Positions 8,464-17,312 are shown, counted from the stretch's first letter. The stretch is 64,000 nucleotides of DNA from SLSG01 sp964477035 (GCA_964477035.1 CAYZCW010000005.1:162046-226045), one strand, 5' to 3'. The notes: generated from the letters alone by a model not told the origin. Program-made: numbers and translations.

Positions 8464-9259
8464 ATGAAAGAGATTCGAAGGTACCGCGTTTTCCCCAGTG
8501 ACCTAATATGGCACCCGGCATTTCGGGATGTTGCTCCTCATCTTGCCGAATGCAAATACACCGAACATTTGGGTTGGTGTCCAAACGACAGGTTCATTCT
8601 GAATATCGGCCAAGATCGTTCCATTCATGCCAAAAGCTTCGCAGAATTCTTGAAGGTTCTTGAAAAACAACCTTCAGCGTTACAGCTTTGGGTGCACTTC
8701 CATTGGCAAGACAAGAACAAATAGAAATATCATGTGCGGCATCGATGCTAGCCCCCGGCAGCTTGAGGTCTCGGTCGAGGCAACAGACTTGAACACGATA
8801 ACGGCACTGCACGATAAGGGTCGCGAAATATTGCGTGCTGCAGTGCTGCAACCAGAAAAGTCCCTCTCTCTCTCTATATATATACGACCTGAAGAAGACG
8901 TTCTTCCTTGCTTATCGATTAGATGACACGGGCAAAGTTATATCGGCTTCGCTCGGCACATTTCTCCGTCGACTTGGCTTCGATGTATCGGAAGGATCCG
9001 GTTACGAGGCAAGGGATATCCCTGAGAATGTTGCTGACAACAGGATATCTTCGTCTGTGTGGCAACCCCGGGTGATCTGTCCTGGATTCTAAGCGAGATC
9101 GCATTTGTCAAGGCTTTGGACAAGTACATCATCATACTTTGCCAAGACAAAGGTAACTTCAATCAAGTGATAATCGGAACAGATCACGAGTACTTGCCTT
9201 TCCCGCAAGGAAATGTCGAGAAAGCATACTCTGACCTCCTTTATGTTCTGCAATCTTAG
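8464..9259 (+). pseudogene. Frameshifted gene with C-terminal TIR-like domain
   Basis: Coding similarity runs through three reading-frame changes: a frame from 8464 to about 8720, a second to about 8860, a third across a (CT)n(AT)n tract near 8866-8887 to about 9070, then back to the second frame to 9259. The pieces read as one protein. The last part (FFLAYRLDDTG, then SWILSEIAFVKALDKYIIILC and EKAYSDLLYVL) looks like a TIR-like nucleotide-binding domain with the expected Ser-x-x-Glu-like SEIAF helix. The N-terminal ~85 residues are not recognised. Such proteins are often phage-defence effectors. Broken, so presumably non-functional unless expressed by frameshifting. Confidence 0.55.
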
Positions 9260-9486
9260 AAGTTAAAAGGAACCGAGCAAATGCATGCTGAAACGAATTC
9301 GAGATCCTTACGATGCGCTGACTTCGAAGTGCCTGGTGTATAATGTGATGTCTTTGTGTAGTTTGATCAAGTAAACACAACGATATAAATGAAAAGAATT
9401 TGTGGAAGGACTGCAACAGTGACATCAATGTAGCCAGCGAATAAGTGATATTGCTAAAACAATTTACCAACCTTCATTTTATTACC

Positions 9487-9699
9487 ATGAAAGACAACTT
9501 TATCGCATTAACATCAAAAGACGGCCATGAGATAATTATTGGCATTGCCAATATTGCAATGATTCTAAAAGATGAATCATATGAATTTACTTCTGTTTAT
9601 TTGAATGTTTTACAGAATCCAAGTCAGGCCAACAGTTACCCTTTTCTCATTGAAGTTAAAGAATCTGTTGAGAAAATTAAAAACATGATCGGGTTATAG
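9487..9699 (+). CDS. Small hypothetical protein
   Basis: A 70-residue protein starting MKDNFIALTSKDG; ATG at 9487 is preferred to an upstream in-frame start at 9445 because the added residues are low in coding character. No membrane segment, no recognised domain; predicted alternating beta strands with an acidic C-terminal helix. It lies 18 bp before a membrane-protein gene on the same strand, so the two may be co-transcribed. The 227 bp between the TIR pseudogene and this start show no other gene. Confidence 0.5.
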   Translation: MKDNFIALTSKDGHEIIIGIANIAMILKDESYEFTSVYLNVLQNPSQANSYPFLIEVKESVEKIKNMIGL

Positions 9700-9717
9700 T
9701 CTTTTTCATGTTCCGCA

Positions 9718-10791
9718 ATGAAACTAAAAGGAAAATATATACCCATCATTTCTGGCTTCCTGATTTTCATTGGGTATGTTTACAATCACAGCTTTTATAG
9801 CCGTTTTGGGATTGATATTGCTTCATATTTCACAACTGGTGAATTAATTCTTTCCTTCCTTCCATTAGTATTTCCAATTATCATTACTGTTGCAACTCTT
9901 TTTTTGTTTTTTCTGCTGAATTTACCAATTCAGGCAAAAAGAGCCAGGGAAGCAAAAGAAGCTGAAGAAAAAGGAAATGAACCCGAATATATTAATATTC
10001 CAAACATATTTAAAACCACAGGTTACTTTCTTTTTCATGGACCAAATAGGAATGAGAAAATTTTTCCGCAAGTTGTTAAATTTTTATTCAATTGTATCGT
10101 GGTTTTTTCTATACTTTTTTTCGCCTATCAGTTTGTTCATCCATTTTTTGACGACTACACAAACCATTCAGGGGGAAGCTATTATTCGCCAGGTGGATAC
10201 GTTATTGCCTGCCTTATTGTTTTCTTTTCATCTCGAAGGGTAATAGCTTACCTAGCGAAGCAATCTTATTACAATTTATACAACACAGAACCCGGCCATA
10301 TTGAAAGCAGTACAAATTCAAATACTGAAGGTGATCCAAAAAATGATAAAAGCAAAATTATTAAAGAAGAGATTGCCCCCGGAAATGACTTTAAATTAAG
10401 TCAACAATTTAATAACGTTTTCACTTTTGTATTTCTCATAGGGGCTATTTGGGTATACGGATCATATAAAGCTTTTCTGATACTTGAAAACAAGCCTTTA
10501 TATAGTGTTTATATTGATGTTGAAGGAGGTTCGTATCAATCAAATGACCAGATTGTCTTTGTCGGACAAACCAAGGATTATTATTTTCTTAAAAATCTTA
10601 AACAAGATGAAGTTATTATCCTTCATCATAAGGATATCAAAAAAGTAAAAATTAAACCCATTGATAAAGACAATTACTTTTCACCAAAAAATAAAGAGAA
10701 AAAAGTTTCACCTGCCCGAAATACTATTAATTCTTTCAAGGAGAAAGTAAATAAATGGGGGGAGAAAAGGAAAGAAAAAACCTCAAATTGA
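9718..10791 (+). CDS. Hypothetical multi-pass membrane protein
   Basis: A 357-residue protein with about five hydrophobic segments (roughly residues 7-24, 40-70, 117-140, 157-177 and 232-252), a charged loop after the second, and a hydrophilic Lys-rich C-terminal region (about 260-357) likely in the cytoplasm or periplasm. I do not recognise a family. It follows the 70-residue gene by 18 bp and is followed by degraded DNA. Low GC and position among remnants suggest acquired DNA. The next 272 bp (10792-11063) hold only short non-convincing ORFs. Confidence 0.6.
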   Translation: MKLKGKYIPIISGFLIFIGYVYNHSFYSRFGIDIASYFTTGELILSFLPLVFPIIITVATLFLFFLLNLPIQAKRAREAKEAEEKGNEPEYINIPNIFKTTGYFLFHGPNRNEKIFPQVVKFLFNCIVVFSILFFAYQFVHPFFDDYTNHSGGSYYSPGGYVIACLIVFFSSRRVIAYLAKQSYYNLYNTEPGHIESSTNSNTEGDPKNDKSKIIKEEIAPGNDFKLSQQFNNVFTFVFLIGAIWVYGSYKAFLILENKPLYSVYIDVEGGSYQSNDQIVFVGQTKDYYFLKNLKQDEVIILHHKDIKKVKIKPIDKDNYFSPKNKEKKVSPARNTINSFKEKVNKWGEKRKEKTSN

Positions 10792-11024
10792 CTTTATAAA
10801 TTACTCATTGTTAAGCACATTTTCCCAGTATCATCCAACTCAGCCTTCTGTATGTTTTAAGCCTTGCGGCCGCTTTTTCATTGAGCATTTTCTATTGGAC
10901 CTCAAAATAAGCCATTTTTGCCATTTTAATAGCCTTCTTCTCATTCCGGTCGTTTTTCCAGATAAGGAAATCGAGTTCCACTTGTCTTATCAAAAGTTGA
11001 CAACTAAAGTCACATGGTGATACC

Positions 11025-11180
11025 ATGCGACCTTTAATGGAAAGGATCTAGACAAAAGATGTTATGTTCCCGTTGGTAGAAAAATGGCAGACAAGCGGGC
11101 AGAGTCAGAAGCAATTTTGTTTAGACTACAGTATTAAGTATCACACTTTCGCCTATGGGTTAAACGCTATCAGCAATACC
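11025..11180 (+). mobile_element. IS66-type accessory (TnpA-like) fragment
   Basis: The stretch translates to FPLVEKWQTSGQSQKQFC, matching the start of the small accessory ORF of Bacteroidota IS66-type elements (a Lys/Gln-rich N-terminus ending in a KYHTFAYW-like segment). There is an in-frame TAG near 11049 and an apparent one-base deletion near 11158 that breaks the frame, so it is a dead remnant. No transposase body or terminal repeats are seen here. Confidence 0.55.
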
Positions 11181-11224
11181 AATATCGCCTGGATGGATTT
11201 AAGGCCTCTTCAACTACTCGGAGT

Positions 11225-11593
11225 ATGGATTCATGTCAGGTTGAGATTTGGGGTTCAGGCAGGCCGTTAAGAGAGTTTTTGTGGGTGGACGGTATGGCTG
11301 ATGCCTACGTGTTTGTGATAGAGCATGTAAATTTTGGCGATCTGGCCAAAAACAAAAAAGAGAACCGCAATACCCATATCAATATTGGCACGGGCATAGA
11401 GATCTCAGTTAAAGACCTTGTTTTAATGATACGCAGCGTGGTAGATTTTAAAGGCAAGGTGGTTTTCAACACTGACAAGCCTGATGGTACGCCACGAAAG
11501 CTTACCGATCCGACAATGATCCACAGCCTGGGCTGGCAGCATCAGATGCAGCTTGAGGATGGAATTAAACGACTTTAAGACTGGTATATCTAG
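11225..11593 (+). pseudogene. fcl: GDP-L-fucose synthase, C-terminal remnant
   Basis: The translation contains SGRPLREFLWVDGMADA, THINIGTG, and KPDGTPRKLTDP, all hallmarks of the C-terminal half of GDP-L-fucose synthase (NADP-dependent epimerase/reductase making GDP-fucose). The catalytic N-terminal half is missing, replaced by the IS66 fragment just upstream. A TAA at 11576-11578 stands where family members have Tyr, followed in frame by DWYI and a second stop, so it is also nonsense-mutated. It suggests that a fucose-containing glycan was once encoded nearby. Confidence 0.8.
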
Positions 11594-11628
11594 GCCCTAT
11601 CCTCTCATAAATATTTTTCATTTTAAAT

Positions 11629-12810
11629 ATGGTTAATCCGAAACGTATCTTCCTCTCCCCGCCGCATATGGGAGGGGAGGAGGAGGTGTTTGTCAGGCAG
11701 GCGTTTGAGTCGAACTGGATTGCGCCGCTGGGGCCGAATGTGGATGGGTTCGAGGCGGACCTGGCCGCATATACGGGGGCGGAGCATGTGGCGGCCCTGG
11801 TGTCGGGCACGGCGGCGATCCACCTGGCGCTGATGCTGCTGGATGTGCATCAGGGCGATTTCGTGATTTGCCAGTCGTTTACGTTTTCGGCGACGGCCAA
11901 CCCGATCTGTGTGTCGGGCGCCACCCCGGTGTTTGTCGACTCGGAGCCGGAGACGTGGAATATGTGTCCGGAGCTGCTGGAGCAGGCGATTGTGGCGTGT
12001 GTCGAGGGACGGGTGAAGGTGCGCATGGGCAAGGAGTTCCGGGAGGTGCCGGGGGGACGGCTGCCCAAGGCGATCATTCCGGTGCACCTGTATGGCATGC
12101 CGGCCAGAATGGATGAGATCATGGCGGTGGCCGGTAAGTACGGCATCCCGGTGGTCGAGGATGCGGCGGAGTCGCTGGGTTCGCTCTACAAGGGCCGGCA
12201 TACGGGTGTGTTCGGCAGGATGGGGGTGCTGTCGTTCAATGGCAATAAGATCATTACCACGAGTGGCGGGGGGGCGTTGTTGTCTGATGACCGGGCGTTG
12301 ATTGAGCGCGCGCGGTTTCTGGCCACCCAGGCAAGGGACCCGGCCCCCCATTACCAGCATTCGGAGATCGGCTACAATTACCGCATGAGCAACATCCTGG
12401 CGGGGGTCGGACGCGGACAGCTTCAGGTGCTGGATGAGCGGGTGAAAAGGAGAAGGGAGGTCTTTGATTTTTACCGGGAGCTGCTGGAAGGCTTGCCGGG
12501 CTTTTCTTTCCTGCCGGAGCCGGATGGGTCTTTCTCCACGCGCTGGCTGTCGACGGTGCTGGTGGATCCGCATCTGACGGGGGGCGTGACCCGTGAGACG
12601 ATCCGCAAGGCGCTGGAGAAGGAGAATATCGAGTCCCGTCCGCTGTGGAAGCCGCTGCACCTGCAGCCGGTGTTCAAGAGGTATCCGATGTTCCTGAACG
12701 GGGTGTCGGAGGGCTTGTTTGATAAAGGGCTGTGCCTGCCGTCGGGGACGGGGATGACGGAGGATGATATGGAAAGGATTGCGGGGGTGCTGAAGGGGTT
12801 GGTGTTTTAG
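11629..12810 (+). CDS. DegT/DnrJ/EryC1/StrS sugar aminotransferase
   Basis: A 393-residue PLP-dependent aminotransferase of the PglE/PseC type that forms 4-amino (or 3-amino) sugars from UDP-keto-sugars. Lys207 in FNGNKIITTSGGG is the PLP-binding residue; the SGTAAIHLAL loop near residue 63 and EDAAESLGS are family signatures. It would use the keto-sugar product of a CapD-type 4,6-dehydratase such as the one at 14848, with which it forms a natural pair. The DNA here becomes clearly GC-richer than upstream. First gene of the exosortase-associated stretch. Confidence 0.92.
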   Translation: MVNPKRIFLSPPHMGGEEEVFVRQAFESNWIAPLGPNVDGFEADLAAYTGAEHVAALVSGTAAIHLALMLLDVHQGDFVICQSFTFSATANPICVSGATPVFVDSEPETWNMCPELLEQAIVACVEGRVKVRMGKEFREVPGGRLPKAIIPVHLYGMPARMDEIMAVAGKYGIPVVEDAAESLGSLYKGRHTGVFGRMGVLSFNGNKIITTSGGGALLSDDRALIERARFLATQARDPAPHYQHSEIGYNYRMSNILAGVGRGQLQVLDERVKRRREVFDFYRELLEGLPGFSFLPEPDGSFSTRWLSTVLVDPHLTGGVTRETIRKALEKENIESRPLWKPLHLQPVFKRYPMFLNGVSEGLFDKGLCLPSGTGMTEDDMERIAGVLKGLVF

Positions 12811-12909
12811 GTATTGGGTTTTGGTGTAATTATAAAGGACGGTTACTTTGAAGACTTCGTCCTGGCAACACCCGGATTATAAAACGGAACGCGGACATCA
12901 AACGGGTCA

Positions 12910-14058
12910 ATGAGAATTTATTTCGCCGATATACCAGATGGCCACGCTGCCTGGCTGCGGCTGTGGGAGCGGTCGGACGGGCGCGAGGTGTTCGCGCATC
13001 CGGGCTATGCGGGGCTGTGGGCGGATGACAGGACGCGGGCTTGTGCGGCGGTGTATGAGTCGAACGGGGCCCGGGTGCTTTACCCTTTCCTGCTGAGGGA
13101 TATAACGAAGGAGCCTTTCGGGAGGCCGGTCGCAGGACCGGCCTTCGATGTGATTTCGCCCTATGGGTATGGGGGTCCGGCGGCGGTGTGGCCGCGGGGG
13201 TCTGCGGTGCCATCCGATGGGGAAAAGGAAAAGCTTTACAAGGGGTTTTACGCGGCCTTTCATGCCTGGGCGGCGGAGAACCACGTGGTGAGCGAATTCG
13301 TGCGCTTTTCGCTGTTTTCTGAAGCGCGCCCCTGGTATGACGGCCATGTGGCGCACCACAACGACAACATCGTGGCCCGGCTGGATGTGCCGGCGGAGGA
13401 GTTGTGGCGGGGGTTCAGGCATAAGGTGCGTAAGAATGTGCGCACGGCCAGGGAGCATGGGCTGAGGGTGGTGGCCGATGAGCGGGGGGAGCGGCTGGAG
13501 GATTTCCTGAAGGTGTATCACGATACCATGAAAAGGCGGCGGGCTTCCCAGGCGTATTTCTTTTCTTCCGGCTTTTTCCGCGGACTGCTCGAGGGGGTGC
13601 CGGGCGGGGCGGTGTTTTTTCATGTGTTGTCGGATGGGCAGGTGGTGGCTTCCGAGCTGGTGCTGTGTGCCCGCGGGCGGGTGTATTCCTTCCTGGGTGG
13701 CACGCTGCGCAACTTCTATCCCATGCGGCCGGGCGATCTGCTCAAGGTGCACATCATGGAATGGGCCCGGGAGAAGGGTTTCCGCGAGTTCGTGATCGGG
13801 GGAGGCTACCGGCCCCATGACGGCATTTTTGCCTTTAAGAGGGCGTTTGCCCCGGACGGAATTGTGCCGTTCTTTGTGGGCAAGAGGGTGTTCGACCCGG
13901 AGAAGTACCGGCGGCTGTGTGAGGCGGCGGGGCGGCCGGCGGGTGGTGCTGTCGGGGAGTCTGCGGGGAAATCTGTGGCTCGCTTTGCTCTGGGGGCAGC
14001 GGACGTGTCAGCCGGGGAGCTTTATGGGGAAGGTTTTTTCCCGGCGTATAGGGGGTGA
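12910..14058 (+). CDS. FemAB/GNAT-like acyltransferase, exosortase neighbour
   Basis: A 382-residue protein with the split GNAT fold of lipid II:glycine glycyltransferase-like (FemAB/Acetyltransf_6) proteins: an N-terminal domain with YPFLLRDI, then a second domain containing the RHKVRKNVRTAREHGL segment, KRRRASQAYFF, and the late VIGGGYRPHDGIFAFKRAFAP segment near residue 298. FemAB-like proteins are recurrent partners of exosortase/EPS loci in Proteobacteria, and the exosortase gene follows 83 bp downstream. Substrate unknown; it may attach an amino acid or acyl group to a glycan or lipid carrier. The C-terminus is Ala/Gly-rich. Confidence 0.8.
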   Translation: MRIYFADIPDGHAAWLRLWERSDGREVFAHPGYAGLWADDRTRACAAVYESNGARVLYPFLLRDITKEPFGRPVAGPAFDVISPYGYGGPAAVWPRGSAVPSDGEKEKLYKGFYAAFHAWAAENHVVSEFVRFSLFSEARPWYDGHVAHHNDNIVARLDVPAEELWRGFRHKVRKNVRTAREHGLRVVADERGERLEDFLKVYHDTMKRRRASQAYFFSSGFFRGLLEGVPGGAVFFHVLSDGQVVASELVLCARGRVYSFLGGTLRNFYPMRPGDLLKVHIMEWAREKGFREFVIGGGYRPHDGIFAFKRAFAPDGIVPFFVGKRVFDPEKYRRLCEAAGRPAGGAVGESAGKSVARFALGAADVSAGELYGEGFFPAYRG

Positions 14059-14089
14059 TAAGTGACTGTTGTCCTGCTTGTTGGCAATA

Positions 14090-14131
14090 GTTTTCGTTAT
14101 GAACGAAAAATAGTTTTCATTACAAACAAAA
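14090..14131 (+). promoter_or_regulatory. Tandem imperfect palindromes before exosortase 1
   Basis: TTTTCGTT-ATG-AACGAAAA (14091-14109) has perfect 8-bp arms. A second, weaker copy starting GTTTTCATTACAAACAAAAG (14113-14132) follows 23 bp later. They sit immediately upstream of the exosortase start at 14142 and look like a repressor- or activator-binding pair. The binding protein is unknown. Confidence 0.4.
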
Positions 14132-14141
14132 GCTTTTACCA

Positions 14142-14729
14142 ATGGGCTTTGGAAGTTTGACCCGCCGGATAACCCGCTTTGCCGACCGCCACGGCCTTTC
14201 CTCCCTCCGCTACGTCGGGGTCTTCCTGCTGATCCTGTTCGGCTTCCATTTCCTGTACTCGGCGCTGGTGAATGAGGAGCTGATGATCGGCGGACTGGAA
14301 CCGTTGTATTTGTATCTCCGCAGGGTGCTGTTCGTGCACAGCGCCTGGGTGGTGGAGCATGTGGTCGGCTACGACATCGTGCGGCAGGATTTTGCGATGG
14401 TGTTCGAGGGCGGCGGACGGCTCATCGTGGATGAGAGCTGCTCGGCGGTCAAATGGTTCGCGCACTTCCTGGTGCTGATGCTGCTGTTTCCGGGCCCCTG
14501 GAAACACAAGGCCTGGTTTATTCCCGCCGGACTCCTGATCACCCACGGGGTGAATGTTGTTCGTATCGTCGGCCTCTCCATGGTTTTCGTGAACCGCTAT
14601 CCTTCCTTTGATTTCTTCCACGATTACGTATTTCGCCCATTTTTCTACCTGGTGCTGTTCCTGCTCTGGGTGGTGTGGGTCGAATGGTTTTTCCTTCCCT
14701 CCCGCAAAACGGCGTCCCACACAAAATAA
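14142..14729 (+). CDS. Exosortase/archaeosortase family transpeptidase 1
   Basis: A 195-residue inner-membrane protein, short for exosortases but complete. The expected catalytic residues are present: Cys100 in DESCSAVKWF, Arg141 in NVVRIVGL and His160 in FFHDYVFRPFFY. Five or so hydrophobic segments flank them. Exosortases cleave proteins bearing a C-terminal motif-TM-Arg tail at the membrane and probably link them to a glycan or lipid. Close paralogue of the protein at 18302 (same PGPW-HK-WFIP, RPFFY and LWVVW blocks). Candidate substrates with VPLAxW tails lie at 17313 and 20474. Next to FemAB-like and CapD-type genes, as in EPS-linked exosortase loci. Confidence 0.92.
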   Translation: MGFGSLTRRITRFADRHGLSSLRYVGVFLLILFGFHFLYSALVNEELMIGGLEPLYLYLRRVLFVHSAWVVEHVVGYDIVRQDFAMVFEGGGRLIVDESCSAVKWFAHFLVLMLLFPGPWKHKAWFIPAGLLITHGVNVVRIVGLSMVFVNRYPSFDFFHDYVFRPFFYLVLFLLWVVWVEWFFLPSRKTASHTK

Positions 14730-14780
14730 GACGCCGTACATTTAAATTATCTCCACCAAAAAACAAATAAAAAACATTTG

Positions 14781-14812
14781 TTGGAATTTTTCCGAATAAT
14801 GCGTTAACTTTG
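14781..14812 (+). promoter_or_regulatory. Bacteroidota promoter for capD-like gene
   Basis: TTG at 14781-14783 and TAACTTTG at 14805-14812 are separated by 21 nt, matching the Bacteroidota -33/-7 consensus (TAnnTTTG). The start codon is 36 bp downstream at 14848. This suggests the dehydratase is transcribed separately from exosortase 1. Confidence 0.65.
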
Positions 14813-14847
14813 ACGGGGATATTCTCCGACAAAAGGACAAATAAAGG

Positions 14848-16761
14848 ATGCAAAACTGGTTGCGGCGGTTTATACTTAGGAACTCCCGGCGGTTTCTGTC
14901 GCACCAGATCGTGTTGCTGATCGATTTGTTCCTGGTGGCTTGTTCCTTCCTGCTGGCCTACCTGCTCCGTTTCAATTTCATACTGGATTCTTCGCATGTG
15001 GAGCGGATGCTCTGGCAGACGCCGGTGTTTGTCGCGGCCTTTCTGGTGTCCTTCCTGGTCTTTCAGCCCCACCGGGGCATCGTGCGGCATACCAGCCTGT
15101 ACGATGCGCTGATCGTGTTTTTTGCCGCCTCCATCGCGGTGGCCGGACTGGCGGCGCTGGACACCCTGTCCGCCATGGCACGCTTCGTGCCCCCTTTGAA
15201 CTTTTCCCTGGCCGTGCTGCTGATCGCTTACATGGCCAGCCTGTTCCTGCTGCTGTTTTTGCGCTTTTCCATCAAGATCTTCTACATCACCCTGATGCGG
15301 CAGCGGCGGGAGCTGTCAAACACTTTGATATACGGGGCCGGCGCCATGGGCATCGCCACCCTGCAGACCATCCTCAGCGCCCAGGATGCCCGCCAGCGGG
15401 TGGTGGGCTTCATCGACGACAACCCGGCCATGAAGGGCAAGCGGGTGAGCGGGGTGCGCGTCTACGGCCCGAAGGCGCTCAACGAGGAATTTCTGGAGCA
15501 TCAGGGCATCAGCACGCTGATCATCGCGATCAACACCTTGTCGGTGGAACGCCGCCGCCAGGTCATCGAACGCTGCCTGGAGCTTGAGCTGGAGGTGCTG
15601 ACCGTGCCCGGCTTCAGCGACTGGAAACAGGGACGCCTCAGCATGAAGCAGATCCGCAAGGTGCGCATCGAAGAGCTGCTGCAGCGCGAGCCCATCAGGA
15701 TCCATAACGAGATGGTCTCGGAGGTGATCCGCGGCAAGACGGTCATGGTCACGGGCGCCGCCGGCAGCATCGGCAGCGAGATCGTGCGGCAGCTGCACCG
15801 CCTGCGCCCGGGACGCCTCATCCTGCTCGACATCGCCGAGAGCCCGCTGTTCGACCTGGAGCAGGAGCTGAAGGCCCGCGAGAACGGCCACCCGGTCAGC
15901 AAGGAGTTCGTCCTGGCCGACGTGAGCCACTACCCCCGCATGAAGCAGGTGTTCGAGAGGTTCCGTCCCGATATCATCTACCATGCCGCGGCCTTCAAGC
16001 ATGTGCCCATCATCGAGAGCCACCCCCTCGAGGCGGTGCGCGTCAACATCATGGGCACGCGCAACCTGGCCACCCTGGCCTCGGAGTTTTCGTCGGATAA
16101 GTTTGTGCTGATCTCGACCGACAAGGCCGTGAACCCATCCAGCTTCATGGGCGCCAGCAAGCGGGTGGCCGAGATGCTGGTCAAAGGGCTGAGCGACACC
16201 GAACAGAACGGCACGGAGTTCATCGTGACCCGCTTTGGCAATGTGCTGGGATCCAACGGCTCGGTCATCCCCCTGTTCGAAAGGCAGATCGCCTCCGGCG
16301 GGCCCGTGACGGTGACCCATCCCGACATCATCCGCTTCTTCATGACGATCCCGGAGGCCTGCGAGCTGGTGCTCGAAGCCAGCGTGATGGGCCGCGGGGG
16401 CGAGATTTTCGTGTTCGACATGGGCGAGCAGTTGCGCATCGTGGATGTGGCCAAAAAGATGATCCGGCTCAGCGGACTGGAGCCGGGCAAGGACATCGAG
16501 ATCGTGTACACCGGCCTGCGCCCCGGGGAGAAGCTGTACGAGGAGCTGTTCAGCACCTGCGAGGAGACCCGGCCCACCCACCATCCGAAGATCATGATCG
16601 CCCGCATGCAGGACTGTGCCTACCAGGAGGTGGCCGGCAAGGTCGACGTCCTGGAAGAGCTCCTCCGGCGACAGGACGCCCCCGGCGTGACCGCCCTGGT
16701 CCGGGAGCTGCTGCCCGAATACACCCCCACCCCCGCCGGGGAAGTGCCCTCGTTCAGCTGA
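14848..16761 (+). CDS. CapD/FlaA1-type nucleotide-sugar 4,6-dehydratase, membrane-bound
   Basis: A 637-residue protein with four N-terminal membrane helices (about residues 15-150), a CoA-binding-like Rossmann domain (YGAGAMGI near 158-170) and a C-terminal SDR domain (TGAAGSIGSEI near 302-312). The active-site set STDKAVNP...FMGASKR has Met434 and Lys438 in place of the usual Tyr-x3-Lys, the signature of PglF/FlaA1/CapD dehydratases. It converts UDP-GlcNAc to a 4-keto-6-deoxy sugar, probably for the aminotransferase at 11629. Complete length for the family. Confidence 0.94.
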   Translation: MQNWLRRFILRNSRRFLSHQIVLLIDLFLVACSFLLAYLLRFNFILDSSHVERMLWQTPVFVAAFLVSFLVFQPHRGIVRHTSLYDALIVFFAASIAVAGLAALDTLSAMARFVPPLNFSLAVLLIAYMASLFLLLFLRFSIKIFYITLMRQRRELSNTLIYGAGAMGIATLQTILSAQDARQRVVGFIDDNPAMKGKRVSGVRVYGPKALNEEFLEHQGISTLIIAINTLSVERRRQVIERCLELELEVLTVPGFSDWKQGRLSMKQIRKVRIEELLQREPIRIHNEMVSEVIRGKTVMVTGAAGSIGSEIVRQLHRLRPGRLILLDIAESPLFDLEQELKARENGHPVSKEFVLADVSHYPRMKQVFERFRPDIIYHAAAFKHVPIIESHPLEAVRVNIMGTRNLATLASEFSSDKFVLISTDKAVNPSSFMGASKRVAEMLVKGLSDTEQNGTEFIVTRFGNVLGSNGSVIPLFERQIASGGPVTVTHPDIIRFFMTIPEACELVLEASVMGRGGEIFVFDMGEQLRIVDVAKKMIRLSGLEPGKDIEIVYTGLRPGEKLYEELFSTCEETRPTHHPKIMIARMQDCAYQEVAGKVDVLEELLRRQDAPGVTALVRELLPEYTPTPAGEVPSFS

Positions 16762-16773
16762 TCCGGCCGTCCC

Positions 16774-16891
16774 TCCGACGAAAAACATCGCCAAAAACAT
16801 TCGCCGTTTCTTACAATTTCGGAATTGAACGCCAGCGCCTGCCGCGTAGCACGATAAACGTGGCGATCAGCAGCAGCGCGGCGAAAACCGC
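16774..16891 (-). repeat. 118-bp repeat, copy A (orphan sorting-tail 3' end)
   Basis: Identical over 118 bp to 20437-20554. On the minus strand it encodes the last ~25 residues of the exosortase substrate at 20474 (…LLIATFIVLRGRRW…IPKL, stop) plus 37 bp downstream ending in the CATCCGACGAAAA-like word, but here no signal-peptide gene precedes it: immediately at 16893 an IS21 istB fragment begins on the plus strand. It looks like a truncated copy of a substrate gene, cut by the IS. Starts 12 bp after the dehydratase stop. Confidence 0.9.
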
Positions 16892-16892
16892 T

Positions 16893-17124
16893 ACAATCAT
16901 CGCCAGCCAACTGCCCGTTACGAACTGGTATGATGTAATCGGTGAAGAAACCATTGCTGATGCAATCCTGGACCGGTTAATTCACTCCTCATACAGGATA
17001 GAACTAAGGGGAGAGAACCTAAGGAAAAAACGGTAAATTTGTCAGCCTACCTCGTTCTTTGATACCAAAACCCCAGGGGGGTCAATATGCCCGGAATGGG
17101 GGGTCAATTTCACCGGAATATCCA
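16893..17124 (+). mobile_element. istB: IS21 remnant: istB C-terminus and right terminal repeats
   Basis: Bases 16893-17036 encode the last 47 residues of an IstB ATPase (SQLPVTNWYDVIGEE, then ADAILDRLIHSSYRIELRGE and a stop). Beyond it, two tandem 22-bp units (17076-17097 and 17098-17119), each starting GGGGGGTCAAT and ending CCGGAAT, are the terminal repeat block of an IS21 element, ending about 17124 in CA. The rest of the IS (istA and most of istB) is gone; its body lay to the left. Inverted matching repeats occur at 21252-21303. Confidence 0.85.
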
Positions 17125-17128
17125 CTTG

Positions 17129-17286
17129 GGGCCGGCAACCCGGCGGTTCCCTATGGGGTGAGGGAGTTCAAATCAAAATTCGGGGGCATGCAAACCAACT
17201 ACGGCCGCTACCTGCTGATAGCCCGTCCGACAATATATAAACTCGGCAAACTGGGCGTGAAGGCCTATTCCCGCCTGGTCTCCTGA
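17129..17286 (+). pseudogene. FemAB-like protein, C-terminal remnant
   Basis: The frame ending at 17286 encodes YGVREFKSKFGG followed by a YGRYLLIARPTIYKLGKLG segment, typical of the C-terminus of Bacteroidota FemAB-like peptidoglycan-bridge/GNAT proteins. The N-terminal ~300 residues are missing because the IS21 right end abuts at 17124. It shows that the IS landed in a FemAB-like gene, here beside the second exosortase module. Confidence 0.65.
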
Positions 17287-17312
17287 AACAGATTCCCTCC
17301 GGGCATTCCGAA

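Noticed and set aside
10808..11020. 70-codon frame after the membrane protein
   Set aside because: No domain, lies in a remnant-filled gap; likely random.
15316..16800. 494-codon minus-strand frame opposite capD-like gene
   Set aside because: Dehydratase domains on the plus strand are complete; the minus frame is His/Leu-rich and featureless.
17076..17119. Two tandem 22-bp units that resemble a short CRISPR array
   Set aside because: The units abut without spacers and match IS21 terminal repeats; inverted counterparts lie at 21252-21303.
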